IMG/VR virus record: IMGVR_UViG_3300013138_000029
Span: 1 to 31,310 of that record
Reading direction: 5' to 3' (one strand)
DNA length: 31,310 nucleotides
Origin: a virus
Each line of letters opens with the position of its first letter. Position 1 is the first letter of the stretch. The position numbers and the translations under genes are program-made. The notes beneath the pieces were generated by a model, which made no database searches, was not told the DNA's origin, and saw nothing but the letters and a program-made list of their open reading frames with translations. Shown piece after piece: positions 13,719 through 21,145 of this stretch.

Positions 13719-13740
13719 ATTGTACCACACCGCATAGCGG
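13719..13740 (-). promoter_or_regulatory. Late extended -10 promoter (element 2)
   Basis: CCGCTAT, 9 bp, TACAAT, with TGTGG directly ahead of the -10 (extended -10 TGGTACAAT). The same arrangement with the same spacing is at 19653-19674. There is no -35 match, so an activator or other factor may be needed, with CCGCTAT as a candidate site. Lies right after the stop of the gp10-like gene. Confidence 0.7.
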
Positions 13741-14256
13741 TTATAGCCCTAGTTGCTTTATCAGCCTGTCCACGAACACCTGATAGATGCGCGCCGCCTC
13801 GGATAGTTGCTCGCGCGCCACGTCAACCAGTTTGCGCCAGCCGTAGCCGGCCATCCTGCGGGATTGCTCCTCGCCGTGGACATATGGCGCATAGTCCGCA
13901 GTGTTGCCTATCACCACCTGAAACGGTGACGGCTCTACCGTCCATTTTGTGCCTAGTCGCTGCGATGTGCGTCTGCCCCTGTCGCCATTGGCGCTCACCC
14001 AGCCATAGCCGCGCTCATACCATCCCATAGGCACCATGCGGACGTATGGCGTGCCCTTGCCCTCTAGTGTCATTCGGCCTGGACCGTTCTGGATTCCCTC
14101 AGGCGGGTAGCTCCTTAGCCCAGGTTGCCGTATGATGAGCGAGCCGATCTTCTTCCCGGCGTCGCCCATGCCCTTGCCGATTTGCTCGGCGAAGCGGTCC
14201 AGGTTGTTGATGAGCTTGTCTACCCCGACAAGTTCAACCTGTAGCCCGTCGCTCAT
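13741..14256 (-). CDS. HK97 gp10-like head-tail connector
   Basis: 171 residues from ATG 14256, overlapping the stop of the gpF-like gene (ATGA). Begins MSDGLQVELVGVDKLINN, the hallmark start of gp10-family proteins ('G.D.L...L..L'), then an amphipathic helix (FAEQIGKGMGDAGKK), and ends with YAPYVHGEEQSRRM and helices. The family forms part of the neck, linking connector and tail. Its place among head genes, before the capsid instead of after it, is a little unusual. Confidence 0.75.
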   Translation of the reverse strand: MSDGLQVELVGVDKLINNLDRFAEQIGKGMGDAGKKIGSLIIRQPGLRSYPPEGIQNGPGRMTLEGKGTPYVRMVPMGWYERGYGWVSANGDRGRRTSQRLGTKWTVEPSPFQVVIGNTADYAPYVHGEEQSRRMAGYGWRKLVDVAREQLSEAARIYQVFVDRLIKQLGL

Positions 14257-15083
14257 ACGTCCAACTCCGTCTGACTCCAGCACCTGCAACGGGGATGCGC
14301 CGGAGGACGCGGTATCTCGGCTATCGTGTTTCCGTCCTTGTCTTGAACCGTGAAGTTCTCCTGCAACAGCACGCTCGTGCCATTCAGCGGGCGGCAAATC
14401 TCGCAGACTATCTCATCGTTGTTCGTGAACCAGTACTCGCGCACCGTGAGGTCGGGGTAGTCCTTCTGCAACTCCTCGCCCGCGATGCGCTGCCCCTCCG
14501 CATAGGCGCGGGTTATCTCGGTTATCGCAATCATCTCGGCATGGCTTGTCTCAAGCCCTAGCCGCTCCATCACATCGCCCACCGTTGTGCCCGGCGTCGT
14601 GATGAACTCCTGTAACTGCTTGCGGAGTTCATCACTGACGCCATCCGAGATCGTCTTGCTGAGTTTCGTGTACTCGCTTTGTACCCACTTGGAGGCCTGC
14701 TTGTTGAACGCGGCCGGGTCGATGCTCACGCCCACCGCCGCTTGGAATATACGCCCGCCTCCACTCGCGCCGCGTCCCATGTGCCGCAGTAGTATCGCCC
14801 TCAGCGCGGCCTCCTGCTCATCCCACCACTCATCGCCCATCGGGTCAGGCGTCTCGGCCTTAGCCGCAGGTCGCGGGTACGCCTCTAGCCTCTGCCTGAT
14901 AGCCGCCGCCATGCGCCGGAACAGCCGCGCAACGTCGCGCATGAGCGCACGCTCGGCGCGCATCTTCTCGCGCCGGCCAGGCTCTCGCCGGTCGCGCGCT
15001 TTGAACTCCGCGATGTCGTAGCGCTCTGCAAGCCACTCGGACGCCGCGGCGATTGCCGCCTCTAGCCGCTCACGCGATGCCAT
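14253..15083 (-). CDS. Mu gpF-like head morphogenesis protein
   Basis: 276 residues. The C-terminal 100 residues show the Mu F family signature: EITRAYAEGQR, WFTNNDEIVCEICRPLNG, then PPAHPRCRCWS with a Cys/His pattern. The N-terminal part is helical and basic (RMAAAIRQRLEA). The protein is a minor capsid or head-assembly component in the prohead, encoded after the portal. The start overlaps the 94-aa gene by 14 nt. Confidence 0.85.
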   Translation of the reverse strand: MASRERLEAAIAAASEWLAERYDIAEFKARDRREPGRREKMRAERALMRDVARLFRRMAAAIRQRLEAYPRPAAKAETPDPMGDEWWDEQEAALRAILLRHMGRGASGGGRIFQAAVGVSIDPAAFNKQASKWVQSEYTKLSKTISDGVSDELRKQLQEFITTPGTTVGDVMERLGLETSHAEMIAITEITRAYAEGQRIAGEELQKDYPDLTVREYWFTNNDEIVCEICRPLNGTSVLLQENFTVQDKDGNTIAEIPRPPAHPRCRCWSQTELDV

Positions 15084-15354
15084 GCTCTATGCTCCATCGT
15101 GCCGCGTCAACCTGGCCGCGTGCTACTAACTCGCTCCGACGCGGCTCTACCATCACAAGCCACAACGAGTACATCGCGTGAGGTGACGGGCAGAGTATGT
15201 CCGACGGATGCGGCAGGCCGGCGCGCATCTGCGCCAGCGCTTCGGCGCGCTTGCCTGGCTCCACGCGCGGCACGTTCGGAAAGCGCCCCAAGATGAACGG
15301 CGCGCCAGCGCACAGGAGCAGCCTACCGTGTGCGGTCATGGCGGTCCAGTACAT
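15070..15354 (-). CDS. 94-aa small protein between portal and gpF
   Basis: Up to 94 residues, starting at ATG 15354, or MTAHGRLL at 15339. Neither start has a good ribosome site, so the precise start is uncertain. It contains a hydrophobic N-terminal part (LLLCAGAPFILG), a Pro-rich middle, and CPSPHAMYSLWLVMVEPRR. No family recognised. It overlaps the preceding membrane peptide and the following gpF-like gene, which supports coding by coupling. Confidence 0.6.
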   Translation of the reverse strand: MYWTAMTAHGRLLLCAGAPFILGRFPNVPRVEPGKRAEALAQMRAGLPHPSDILCPSPHAMYSLWLVMVEPRRSELVARGQVDAARWSIEHGIA

Positions 15355-15421
15355 CGGTCACGATGACGGCCGCGATGGACACGGCCAGCAGGACGACGAT
15401 TTGCAACAGGTAGACGGTCAT
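15323..15421 (-). CDS. 32-aa single-pass membrane peptide
   Basis: ATG at 15421; the 32-residue product begins MTVYLLQIVVLLAVSIAAV, one transmembrane helix, with a charged tail ending RHDRTR. The ribosome site is weak. It overlaps the start of the 94-aa gene. Small membrane peptides are also seen at 110-205, 215-328 and in the W-rich family at 22525, 26119 and 27526, but this one does not share the W-rich motif. Confidence 0.55.
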   Translation of the reverse strand: MTVYLLQIVVLLAVSIAAVIVTDVLDRHDRTR

Positions 15422-15448
15422 GCTACAAGCGCATCCCGCGCAATGATG

Positions 15449-15805
15449 CTATGCATGTGTCACCGCCCACCACACGCGCCGCAGCCAGCACTTGACGCGC
15501 GGGAACAGCCACTTGAACCGGGCATCGACGTCCACAGTCGTATCAGCCCAGCCCGGCTGACGTTGCGCCAGGTCGTAGTCCTCGCGCAACGACGCGGCGT
15601 AGCAGATGAGCGCCTCCTCGGCATTGTCGCCGTTGCCATAGACTATAGTCACATCATCCCACGCGATGAACAGGTTGCCGTCGCGCCGGACATACACCTG
15701 GTGCGCCTCGCGCCGCGCCTTCTGGCAGGCTGGGCACATCGGAACGCCATCCGCTACTAGCGGAGCATCCTCTAGACACGTTCGGCACACTCCAGTATCA
15801 GGCAT
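15449..15805 (-). CDS. 118-aa zinc-ribbon protein after the portal
   Basis: ATG 15805 overlaps the portal stop. N-terminal CRTCLEDAPLVADGVPMC..C supplies two Cys pairs (residues 7-26), a zinc ribbon. The C-terminal half is strand-rich then helical, with aromatic residues (WLFPRVKCWLRRVWW) and no second metal site. Such small zinc-ribbon proteins occur among phage head genes, but their function is not established. Confidence 0.7.
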   Translation of the reverse strand: MPDTGVCRTCLEDAPLVADGVPMCPACQKARREAHQVYVRRDGNLFIAWDDVTIVYGNGDNAEEALICYAASLREDYDLAQRQPGWADTTVDVDARFKWLFPRVKCWLRRVWWAVTHA

Positions 15806-17264
15806 TGGTCAGAGCCTCCCGCGCCGCCTTCAGCTCGGCCAGCACGCTCGCCGCCGATGGCTCTGCATCCGCCGGCCAATGGGCGGCGAACACGCGCCGC
15901 ACGTCCGATGCCGTCTTGCAGTCGCGCAGGCCGTTTGCGATGCGCGCCGCATCAGCGCCGGCCGGCGGCACTGGCCAGGCCGCGCCCGCCTTCAGAGCCG
16001 CGATGCAGGCGACACGGTACGCGCGCAACTCGTCCTGGCCCGTCGGCACCGGAGTAGAGTGGATCACCTCCTCAGGCGCGCTCTTCATGGGCGCATCGTC
16101 AGCCGGTGAAACGTCAACAGGCTCCGGCTCGTCTGGCACGTCCTCAGGCTGGAACCCCAACTCGGCCGCGGCAACGTCAGCGCGGATGATGCGCGCGCCT
16201 ACCAGTGACACGAGCCGCGCCACCCTCGCGTCTGTCGACTCCTGCAAGGCGGCCACCTGCGATGTGTCGAAACTGATACGCGCACCGCGCGTCACTAGGT
16301 CGGCGTACTCCGTGACCAACTCAGCGTTGAGGACTTCCGCGTACCACGACCACCTGGGAACGATTGTGTTTTCGTACAACAACCGCTGCGCCATCTGGAC
16401 GGGCGTGAGGTCGCTGGCGTTCGTCGGACTGATTAGCAGTTCCGGCACGCCAAGCGCGGTCGAGATGGTCTGATGGATGGTGTCGCGCACGTCCTTCAGC
16501 GCCAGGTCACTGAGCGGATAGCCGAGCGTCGTGGCCTTGAGGCCGCCCCACATCACGCCCAACTTGTGCGCCTTGTCTGGCCCTCGGAATGTCTTGTTGA
16601 GCCAGGCCGTGATGCGGTTGACCTCTGGCTCCGGCAACTGCTGGTCAGTGCTCAGGATGAACGACGGGAGCGCGTTGTTTTTGAAGAACGCGCTCAAGTA
16701 CTTCTCGCTGTTGAGCTCACTGACGGCCGCGCGTGCCGCCCACTTCGCCAGCGCAAGGCCGGTGAGGTCGCTGGCTGGGTCGTACTGCCCACGGAAGTAC
16801 ACCACGTCGGGCCGGGCCAGCGTGTCCGTCTTGCCGATGCGGAAACCGCTGATGCCGCGGCTATCCATGACGGCTTCGACGTTGCTGGGGTTCAGGTAGC
16901 GCAGTTGCGCCGGGCGCCCGTTGCCCTCGCGCAGGATGAGCCAGTAGCCCGCGCCGTAGAGGCACAGTCCGCTTTCGGTGTAGCGCCAGAGGTCGGACGC
17001 GTTCCACTCGTCGTTTACCTGCTGGAGCAGGTCCAGCAACGGATGCTCGTCGATGCGGTCGCCTTCCCTGTCTGTGAGGATGACCGGCGCAACAGGCACG
17101 GCCTCGGCTCGCACCTGGACCGCGCGCATGAGCCAGGCTGAGGACAGGTACGCAGTTACGGCGCTCTCGTCGCTGTCGTCCTTGAGCGCGTCCCACTGCC
17201 AGCCGGGGATGGTGGTCAGCGCCTTGAGCGCGCCCCGCATGTTGTCCCACTGAAAAAACGGCAT
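15798..17264 (-). CDS. HK97-family portal protein
   Basis: 488 residues from ATG 17264, which is 6 nt after GGAGGTG and 3 nt beyond the terminase stop. Portal signatures in order: QWDALKDDSDESAV, then YESGLCLYGAGYW-like strand, KTDTLARPDVVYFRGQYDP, FFKNNALPSFIL, GVPELL and ARISFD. It forms the dodecameric DNA channel to which TerL docks. The C-terminal 120 residues (DEPEPVDVSPADD and a basic helical tail) are longer than in some relatives. A longer reading of the start lacks a ribosome site. Confidence 0.9.
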   Translation of the reverse strand: MPFFQWDNMRGALKALTTIPGWQWDALKDDSDESAVTAYLSSAWLMRAVQVRAEAVPVAPVILTDREGDRIDEHPLLDLLQQVNDEWNASDLWRYTESGLCLYGAGYWLILREGNGRPAQLRYLNPSNVEAVMDSRGISGFRIGKTDTLARPDVVYFRGQYDPASDLTGLALAKWAARAAVSELNSEKYLSAFFKNNALPSFILSTDQQLPEPEVNRITAWLNKTFRGPDKAHKLGVMWGGLKATTLGYPLSDLALKDVRDTIHQTISTALGVPELLISPTNASDLTPVQMAQRLLYENTIVPRWSWYAEVLNAELVTEYADLVTRGARISFDTSQVAALQESTDARVARLVSLVGARIIRADVAAAELGFQPEDVPDEPEPVDVSPADDAPMKSAPEEVIHSTPVPTGQDELRAYRVACIAALKAGAAWPVPPAGADAARIANGLRDCKTASDVRRVFAAHWPADAEPSAASVLAELKAAREALTNA

Positions 17265-17266
17265 AG

Positions 17267-18460
17267 TCACACCTCCACCGCGCCGACGCCGGAGCCGCGC
17301 GCGGCCCACAAGGACAGGCCAATGGCGACGACGCAATCATCATGCATTCCCTGGGGGGCCGAATAGCGCAGCGTGCCGCCGGGTAGACGCTCGCTCTCGT
17401 AGGCTTGCAGTTCACCCACGGCAACGGCATCCGCTACCATGCTCAGTTCGCCGCGCTCAAACGCGAGGGCGAGGGCGTCTATCATCGCGGCCTTGCTAGT
17501 GTTGGTAGTTGTGAAGCCTGTGATGTTGACGCCCTCGGCCTGCGCCCGCTCAACCTGCGGTCCACCCATGCTGTTCAACTCAGCCAGCACTCGCGCATTC
17601 CCGAATCGCTCGGATAGCGCGCGCAGGCGGGCCAGTTGCAGGTTGTAATCCGTGTTAGTCATGCGGTCCAGCGCGACAACGGCGCGCCGCTCAACGTCCA
17701 TCACGGCGAACACCGTCGCGTCGTTGGTCCGGCCCCAGTCGGCGCCGATGACGTAGTAGCGACCGTCCTCGCCGCGGTCCATCGGTGCCAGCGTCGCGGC
17801 CTCAGCAACTCTGCGGAACACGCCGCCGCCGTCCTCGACGAACTCGGCGAGCCACTCCTGCCGGTAGGTTCTGTCGCTGACGTACTGCCGCGCCAGCTCT
17901 GCCGCGCGGCGGATGCTCGGCAACGGGTTGGCCGACGATGGCGCGGTGAACGAGGCGTAGTGCGTGCCGTCCGCAAGGCCGCGCTGATATTCGCGCCAGA
18001 ACCAGTTCCTACCCTTCGGCGTGCCAATGAGGAACGCGCGCCCGCTCCTGTCTGCCAGCGTTGGCATGAGTACATCGCTCCAGACCTCCTCGTGGTACTG
18101 CGGGGCCTCGTCGCAAATCACAATATCAAACGCCTCGCCGCGCATGCCCACAGAGTTGTCTGCGGTGTAGATGCCGATGCGCCCGGCGCGCGGGATGACT
18201 AGCTCACGCTCTGACTTGCGCGTTACGATGCGCTTGTCCTGCAAGCCGGCGCGCTCCAGGAAGCGCCATAGCGCCCGGCTGTTGCCGTAGGTGGGCGCAA
18301 CCCATGCCACATGAGCGCCTAGCAACGCGGCCTCAAGGCTTAGGCAACCGGCCATCGTTGACTTGCCCCACCTCCGGCCGCTGCACACTATCTTCACTTT
18401 CGCCGGATGGGAGACTATCGCCAGTTGGTCGGGCCTCAGCACGCGGGATAAGGCCGTCAT
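17267..18460 (-). CDS. terL: Terminase large subunit
   Basis: 397 residues from ATG 18460; a TTG twelve bases earlier is an alternative. Walker A CSGRRWGKST near residues 26-35, Walker B FDIVICDEAP near 115, followed by the coupling motif LIGTPKGRN. The nuclease domain shows GADWGRTND (about 240), ELNSMGG (about 290) and HDDCVVAIGL (about 375), the acidic residues of the RNase H-like fold. It packages DNA into proheads through the portal. The first 128 nt overlap the 3' end of the small terminase gene in another frame. Confidence 0.93.
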   Translation of the reverse strand: MTALSRVLRPDQLAIVSHPAKVKIVCSGRRWGKSTMAGCLSLEAALLGAHVAWVAPTYGNSRALWRFLERAGLQDKRIVTRKSERELVIPRAGRIGIYTADNSVGMRGEAFDIVICDEAPQYHEEVWSDVLMPTLADRSGRAFLIGTPKGRNWFWREYQRGLADGTHYASFTAPSSANPLPSIRRAAELARQYVSDRTYRQEWLAEFVEDGGGVFRRVAEAATLAPMDRGEDGRYYVIGADWGRTNDATVFAVMDVERRAVVALDRMTNTDYNLQLARLRALSERFGNARVLAELNSMGGPQVERAQAEGVNITGFTTTNTSKAAMIDALALAFERGELSMVADAVAVGELQAYESERLPGGTLRYSAPQGMHDDCVVAIGLSLWAARGSGVGAVEV

Positions 18461-18860
18461 AGTTGAATGCAATCGCGCCCATCGCGCGGCCGTCCGTGGT
18501 CACATCGACAAGCGCCTTGATAGGTCCGTCTACGCGGTCCATCACATGCCCCAGGAGAGAGCCGCCGCCCGGCTCGTTGTAGAGCGCGACGTAGACGCGC
18601 AATGCGACAAGCGTCTTGAGTGGCACGCCCTTCGGCATGGCGCGCAGTTGTTGCGCCAGTTGCCCGGACGCAAAGACGGACGCTTGCTCGCCGTCCATCT
18701 CTCCGAGCGTGCGAAAGATGTCGCTCCATGAGCCGCCGCGCTTCGGCTTGCCGCCGGGGTTCCCACTGACGCCCTTCTGGAACGGACGGCCAACCGTTCG
18801 CTTGCTGACGCCTGCGCTGTTCTGTGCTTTTACGTCTACCTTCGCAGGCTTGCCTGTCAT
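18333..18860 (-). CDS. Putative small terminase (DUF5681-like)
   Basis: 175 residues. The N-terminus KGVSGNPGGKPKRGG matches the GNPGG motif of DUF5681 proteins, which often precede TerL. The middle (FRTLGEMDGEQASV, LRAMPKGVPLKTLV) is helical. The C-terminus from about residue 130 lies in the 128-nt overlap with terL and is Pro/Ser/Glu rich (PTGDSLPSGESED), so it may be a tail shaped by the other frame. The DNA-recognition role is assumed from its place beside terL. Confidence 0.75.
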   Translation of the reverse strand: MTGKPAKVDVKAQNSAGVSKRTVGRPFQKGVSGNPGGKPKRGGSWSDIFRTLGEMDGEQASVFASGQLAQQLRAMPKGVPLKTLVALRVYVALYNEPGGGSLLGHVMDRVDGPIKALVDVTTDGRAMGAIAFNYDGLIPRAEARPTGDSLPSGESEDSVQRPEVGQVNDGRLPKP

Positions 18861-18873
18861 GCGTCACCGCACC

Positions 18874-19248
18874 TCACTCCACCTGCGCCGGGATGCCCTG
18901 CGAGTTGCCAGGGCGCCACACAGGCTTTCCGCCGAGTTGCTCAATCTGCCGGCACAGCAAACGGATACCGGCGCGCAGGTCCGTCAGCTCGTTCTGTTGC
19001 GCTTCAGCCAACCGGCCTAACTCGTCGATGCGCCGCATCGCGTCCTTCTCGCTCAACTCAAGTGCCGCGATGCGGGCCTGCTGCTGGTCGATGCGCGACT
19101 GCAAGTTCTTGCACAGATACTCCGCGGCCTCGCTGATACTCAAGGCCGCGTCCGCGTTCACCTTGCGCCTGTTCGCCATAAACCCCGCGACGGTGCCTAT
19201 CAGTGACAGAGCCGCGAGGATGACCGCTGCCGTAGCTTCCCAGGACAC
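18874..19248 (-). CDS. Membrane-anchored coiled-coil protein (lysis region)
   Basis: 124 residues from GTG 19248. A transmembrane helix covers about residues 6-25 (AVILAALSLIGTVAGFM), followed by MANRRK and a long heptad-rich coil (residues 45-105, RIDQQQARIAALELSEKD). This N-terminal anchor plus coil resembles spanin-like or lysis-regulator proteins beside holins. No lipobox or second partner is visible, so its class stays open. A weak ribosome site suggests coupling to the preceding gene. Confidence 0.7.
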   Translation of the reverse strand: MSWEATAAVILAALSLIGTVAGFMANRRKVNADAALSISEAAEYLCKNLQSRIDQQQARIAALELSEKDAMRRIDELGRLAEAQQNELTDLRAGIRLLCRQIEQLGGKPVWRPGNSQGIPAQVE

Positions 19249-19257
19249 GGCCGCGGC

Positions 19258-19572
19258 CTAGTACTTGATGTCGTCCGCGATGCTGGCCCGCCAAGCGCTG
19301 ATGCCCTTGAACACCTCGGACACCAACTGCGAGCCGCCGCCCACAACGAAGGCCGTCAGAATGCGGCCGACTTCAGGATTGACGAAGTACTGCGAAAACA
19401 GGTTGAGGTTCGCCAGCCAAGACAAGGCGCCGCCGGCCACCCAGGTGACGTAGATGAGCCACCACATATCCAGGTTGGGGAACTTCTGCTTGACCGGCCG
19501 GACAATGGCCTCGATGATCTGCTGGGATGCGGCGGAAAAGAAAATCGCGGTGCTGATAGGTTCAAGGGGCAT
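19258..19572 (-). CDS. Holin-like membrane protein
   Basis: 104 residues, with GGAGG 6 nt before ATG 19572. Two hydrophobic segments: DMWWLIYVTWVAGGALSWLA and GRILTAFVVGGGSQLVSEVF. Similar small phage proteins with 'KFP.LD.WWLIYV' precede or follow lysis genes and are annotated as holins. It would form pores in the inner membrane at the end of infection. The message is headed by the promoter-terminator element at 19592-19674. Confidence 0.75.
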   Translation of the reverse strand: MPLEPISTAIFFSAASQQIIEAIVRPVKQKFPNLDMWWLIYVTWVAGGALSWLANLNLFSQYFVNPEVGRILTAFVVGGGSQLVSEVFKGISAWRASIADDIKY

Positions 19573-19591
19573 GGTATCCTCCGTGGTAGCG

Positions 19592-19631
19592 AAAAAGCCG
19601 GGCGACTCTGGTACTCAGAATCGGCCCGGCT
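19592..19631 (-). terminator. Intrinsic terminator inside the holin/terminase leader (late element 1)
   Basis: AGCCGGG with CCCGGCT (7 bp), extended by CGA-TCG and TCTG-CAGA with one bulged base, then TTTTT. It starts 21 nt after the -10 of the promoter at 19653-19674. The stem base and tail match the terminator at 13653-13696, while the upper stem sequence differs. Confidence 0.88.
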
Positions 19632-19652
19632 GTGTGCTCGTTGCCTGTGTCC

Positions 19653-19674
19653 ATTGTACCACAGGGGATAGCGG
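19653..19674 (-). promoter_or_regulatory. Late extended -10 promoter (element 1)
   Basis: CCGCTAT, 9 bp, TACAAT with TGTGG before the -10. Identical arrangement and spacing to element 2. Predicted start is near 19646; the leader would run straight into the terminator. Confidence 0.7.
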
Positions 19675-19680
19675 GTTGCC

Positions 19681-19935
19681 TCATTCTACCCTGTCGCCTC
19701 TGTCACGCATAGCCCGGATAATCCGCGCAGCGACATCAGGCGGAACGATGTACCCGCCCGGCTTGAGATTCTCGCGCCTCTCGCGCTCCTTGCATTTCCG
19801 AAACCACCGTTGCCACGATGACTCCCAGACGAGGCGCGGTCGAAAGCCAGTCACCCAAACTAGCCAGTAGCGAATCTGCTGTAGACGCCACTTGAGCCGA
19901 TGCATGTTGGCGCTAGTCCCGCGATTCCTCTGCAC
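19681..19935 (-). CDS. 84-aa basic, Trp-rich protein (last early gene)
   Basis: Up to 84 residues from GTG 19935, or MHRLKW at 19905. Strongly basic and aromatic (WRLQQIRYWLVW, RLVWESSWQRWFRKCKERE), ending in PPDVAARIIRAMRDRG. It overlaps the gene above by 23 nt. Such small basic Trp-rich peptides might bind nucleic acid or membranes, but no family is recognised. It is immediately followed by late element 1, so it closes the early operon. Confidence 0.6.
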   Translation of the reverse strand: MQRNRGTSANMHRLKWRLQQIRYWLVWVTGFRPRLVWESSWQRWFRKCKERERRENLKPGGYIVPPDVAARIIRAMRDRGDRVE

Positions 19936-20563
19936 AGCATAGCGCCTCTAGACAGTTGTCAGCCCACTCATACACGCGCTGGTAGTACCACAGGTCATAC
20001 TCGCCGCGCCTGCGATGCGGAGGCACATCGTAACTGTCAGCGCGGTACTTCGCCGCCACGCGCAGCACGCGGGCCAGGCGCGCCCGGAGCCGCAGCACTT
20101 CCTCGGCCAGTGCGATGAACTTGTGCCACTCGACGTATGCGCCGCCTATCTGCCGCTCATAGTCAGCGCGCACTTCTGCGACCGCCAGTTTGTCGCGCCG
20201 CTTTGCCGCAGTCAATTGACGCTGTAGGTCTAGTATCGTGTCCTGCACGGTATCATCGTGGCGGATTAGGATGGAGCGCGTCATAAACCGGCGCATCATG
20301 CGCCGCCGCGCGCGCAACATGCCGGCGGACGGCTTCGGTTTGTCAGACTCGGTGACTATCGCGAACATCGGATCGCCGTGGAGTGTGATGCCGCCAATGC
20401 GCGGGTTACAGAACGCGTGCTCATCCATCCATTGAGTCCCGATTTGGAAGTCGTGCTCATCGTCCCAAGTGGAAAAAAATGTCTTTGCGTTAGGCCAGTA
20501 CTTCGCAAACAGCCTACGCGCCCCGCAGTGTTTACAGCGTAGCCACAGCCTATCGTTTGCCAT
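19913..20563 (-). CDS. 216-aa protein with N-terminal zinc ribbon and coiled coil
   Basis: ATG 20563 is preceded by GAGGTGATG. Residues 7-15 contain CKHCG, with possible partner Cys/His near 58-63 (DEHAFCNP). The middle is basic (ARRRMMRRFMTRS), then a coil follows (DTILDLQRQLTAAKRRD) and a C-terminal helix pair. No family recognised. The arrangement could suit a nucleic-acid-binding accessory protein of the early region. Confidence 0.75.
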   Translation of the reverse strand: MANDRLWLRCKHCGARRLFAKYWPNAKTFFSTWDDEHDFQIGTQWMDEHAFCNPRIGGITLHGDPMFAIVTESDKPKPSAGMLRARRRMMRRFMTRSILIRHDDTVQDTILDLQRQLTAAKRRDKLAVAEVRADYERQIGGAYVEWHKFIALAEEVLRLRARLARVLRVAAKYRADSYDVPPHRRRGEYDLWYYQRVYEWADNCLEALCCAEESRD

Positions 20564-20567
20564 CTCA

Positions 20568-20924
20568 TCACCTCGGCCTGAACGATACCGCCCATGACAC
20601 GGCCATCGCGCGCTTAGTGCACTCCTCGCAGACGTGCCACTCCTCGGCGTCGTCATCCCACCAGCATGAGCAGTCTATCCGGCTGGCCTCCAGGTACTCG
20701 CGGATAGGCACGTCCGAGTAGCGCCAGTTACCCTCGCGCACAGTCAGCGCGAGAACGGCGTCACACTTTGCACGCAGAGCGCCGAACCAGTAATCGCGCA
20801 TGCTATCGCGCTTCGCCTCGCGGGCGAGGTAGTAGCTCAACTTTTTCTCAACCTCGACGCGCATACGCTCAGAATGTGCAAGCGCGTCGTGTAGCGCCTG
20901 GATAAGTTCTGCATCTGTAGTCAT
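20568..20924 (-). CDS. 118-aa early protein with helical N-terminus and Cys-rich C-terminus
   Basis: ATG 20924 overlaps the stop of the next gene up (ATGA). Starts MTTDAELIQALHDALAHSE, a charged helix to about residue 60, then CSCWWDDDAEEWHVCEEC near 85-102, giving a zinc-binding-like pattern of Cys/His. Its stop is 5 nt before the ATG of the 216-aa gene. Function unknown. Confidence 0.75.
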   Translation of the reverse strand: MTTDAELIQALHDALAHSERMRVEVEKKLSYYLAREAKRDSMRDYWFGALRAKCDAVLALTVREGNWRYSDVPIREYLEASRIDCSCWWDDDAEEWHVCEECTKRAMAVSWAVSFRPR

Positions 20925-21145
20925 CTCACCATCCTGCTAACCGTCATCTCGATATTGCGGATTGCGCCGCCTACCAGGTGTATCGTCACGCAGCCATAGC
21001 CGCCCGCCTGAACCGTCGCCACTGCGGATACCACCTCGCACAGTTGCACCTCAGGTATCCGGTCGCGCAGGGAGTACAGCAGCGCATCCATCGCGCTCGA
21101 ACCGCTTATGCTCGCCGGTAGTGGGGCGGCTTCAGGCGATGGCAT
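20921..21145 (-). CDS. 74-aa small alpha/beta protein
   Basis: ATG 21145 overlaps the glycosyltransferase by 14 nt. Product starts MPSPEAAPLPASIS; a possible better start is MDALLYSLRD, giving a compact helix-strand-strand peptide (VVSAVATVQAGGYGCVTIHL...). The stop overlaps the next gene. No family recognised; the exact start is uncertain as neither candidate has a good ribosome site. Confidence 0.6.
   Translation of the reverse strand: MPSPEAAPLPASISGSSAMDALLYSLRDRIPEVQLCEVVSAVATVQAGGYGCVTIHLVGGAIRNIEMTVSRMVR

Noticed and set aside
16473-17141. Plus-strand frame of 222 codons within the portal gene
   Set aside because: Lies wholly within the portal gene; its translation is Arg/Val/His-rich and has no domain, and it breaks the operon structure.
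15798-17336. Longer portal start (MRRRHWPVL...)
   Set aside because: Overlaps the terL end by about 70 nt, highly basic leader, no ribosome site; ATG 17264 has GGAGGTG.
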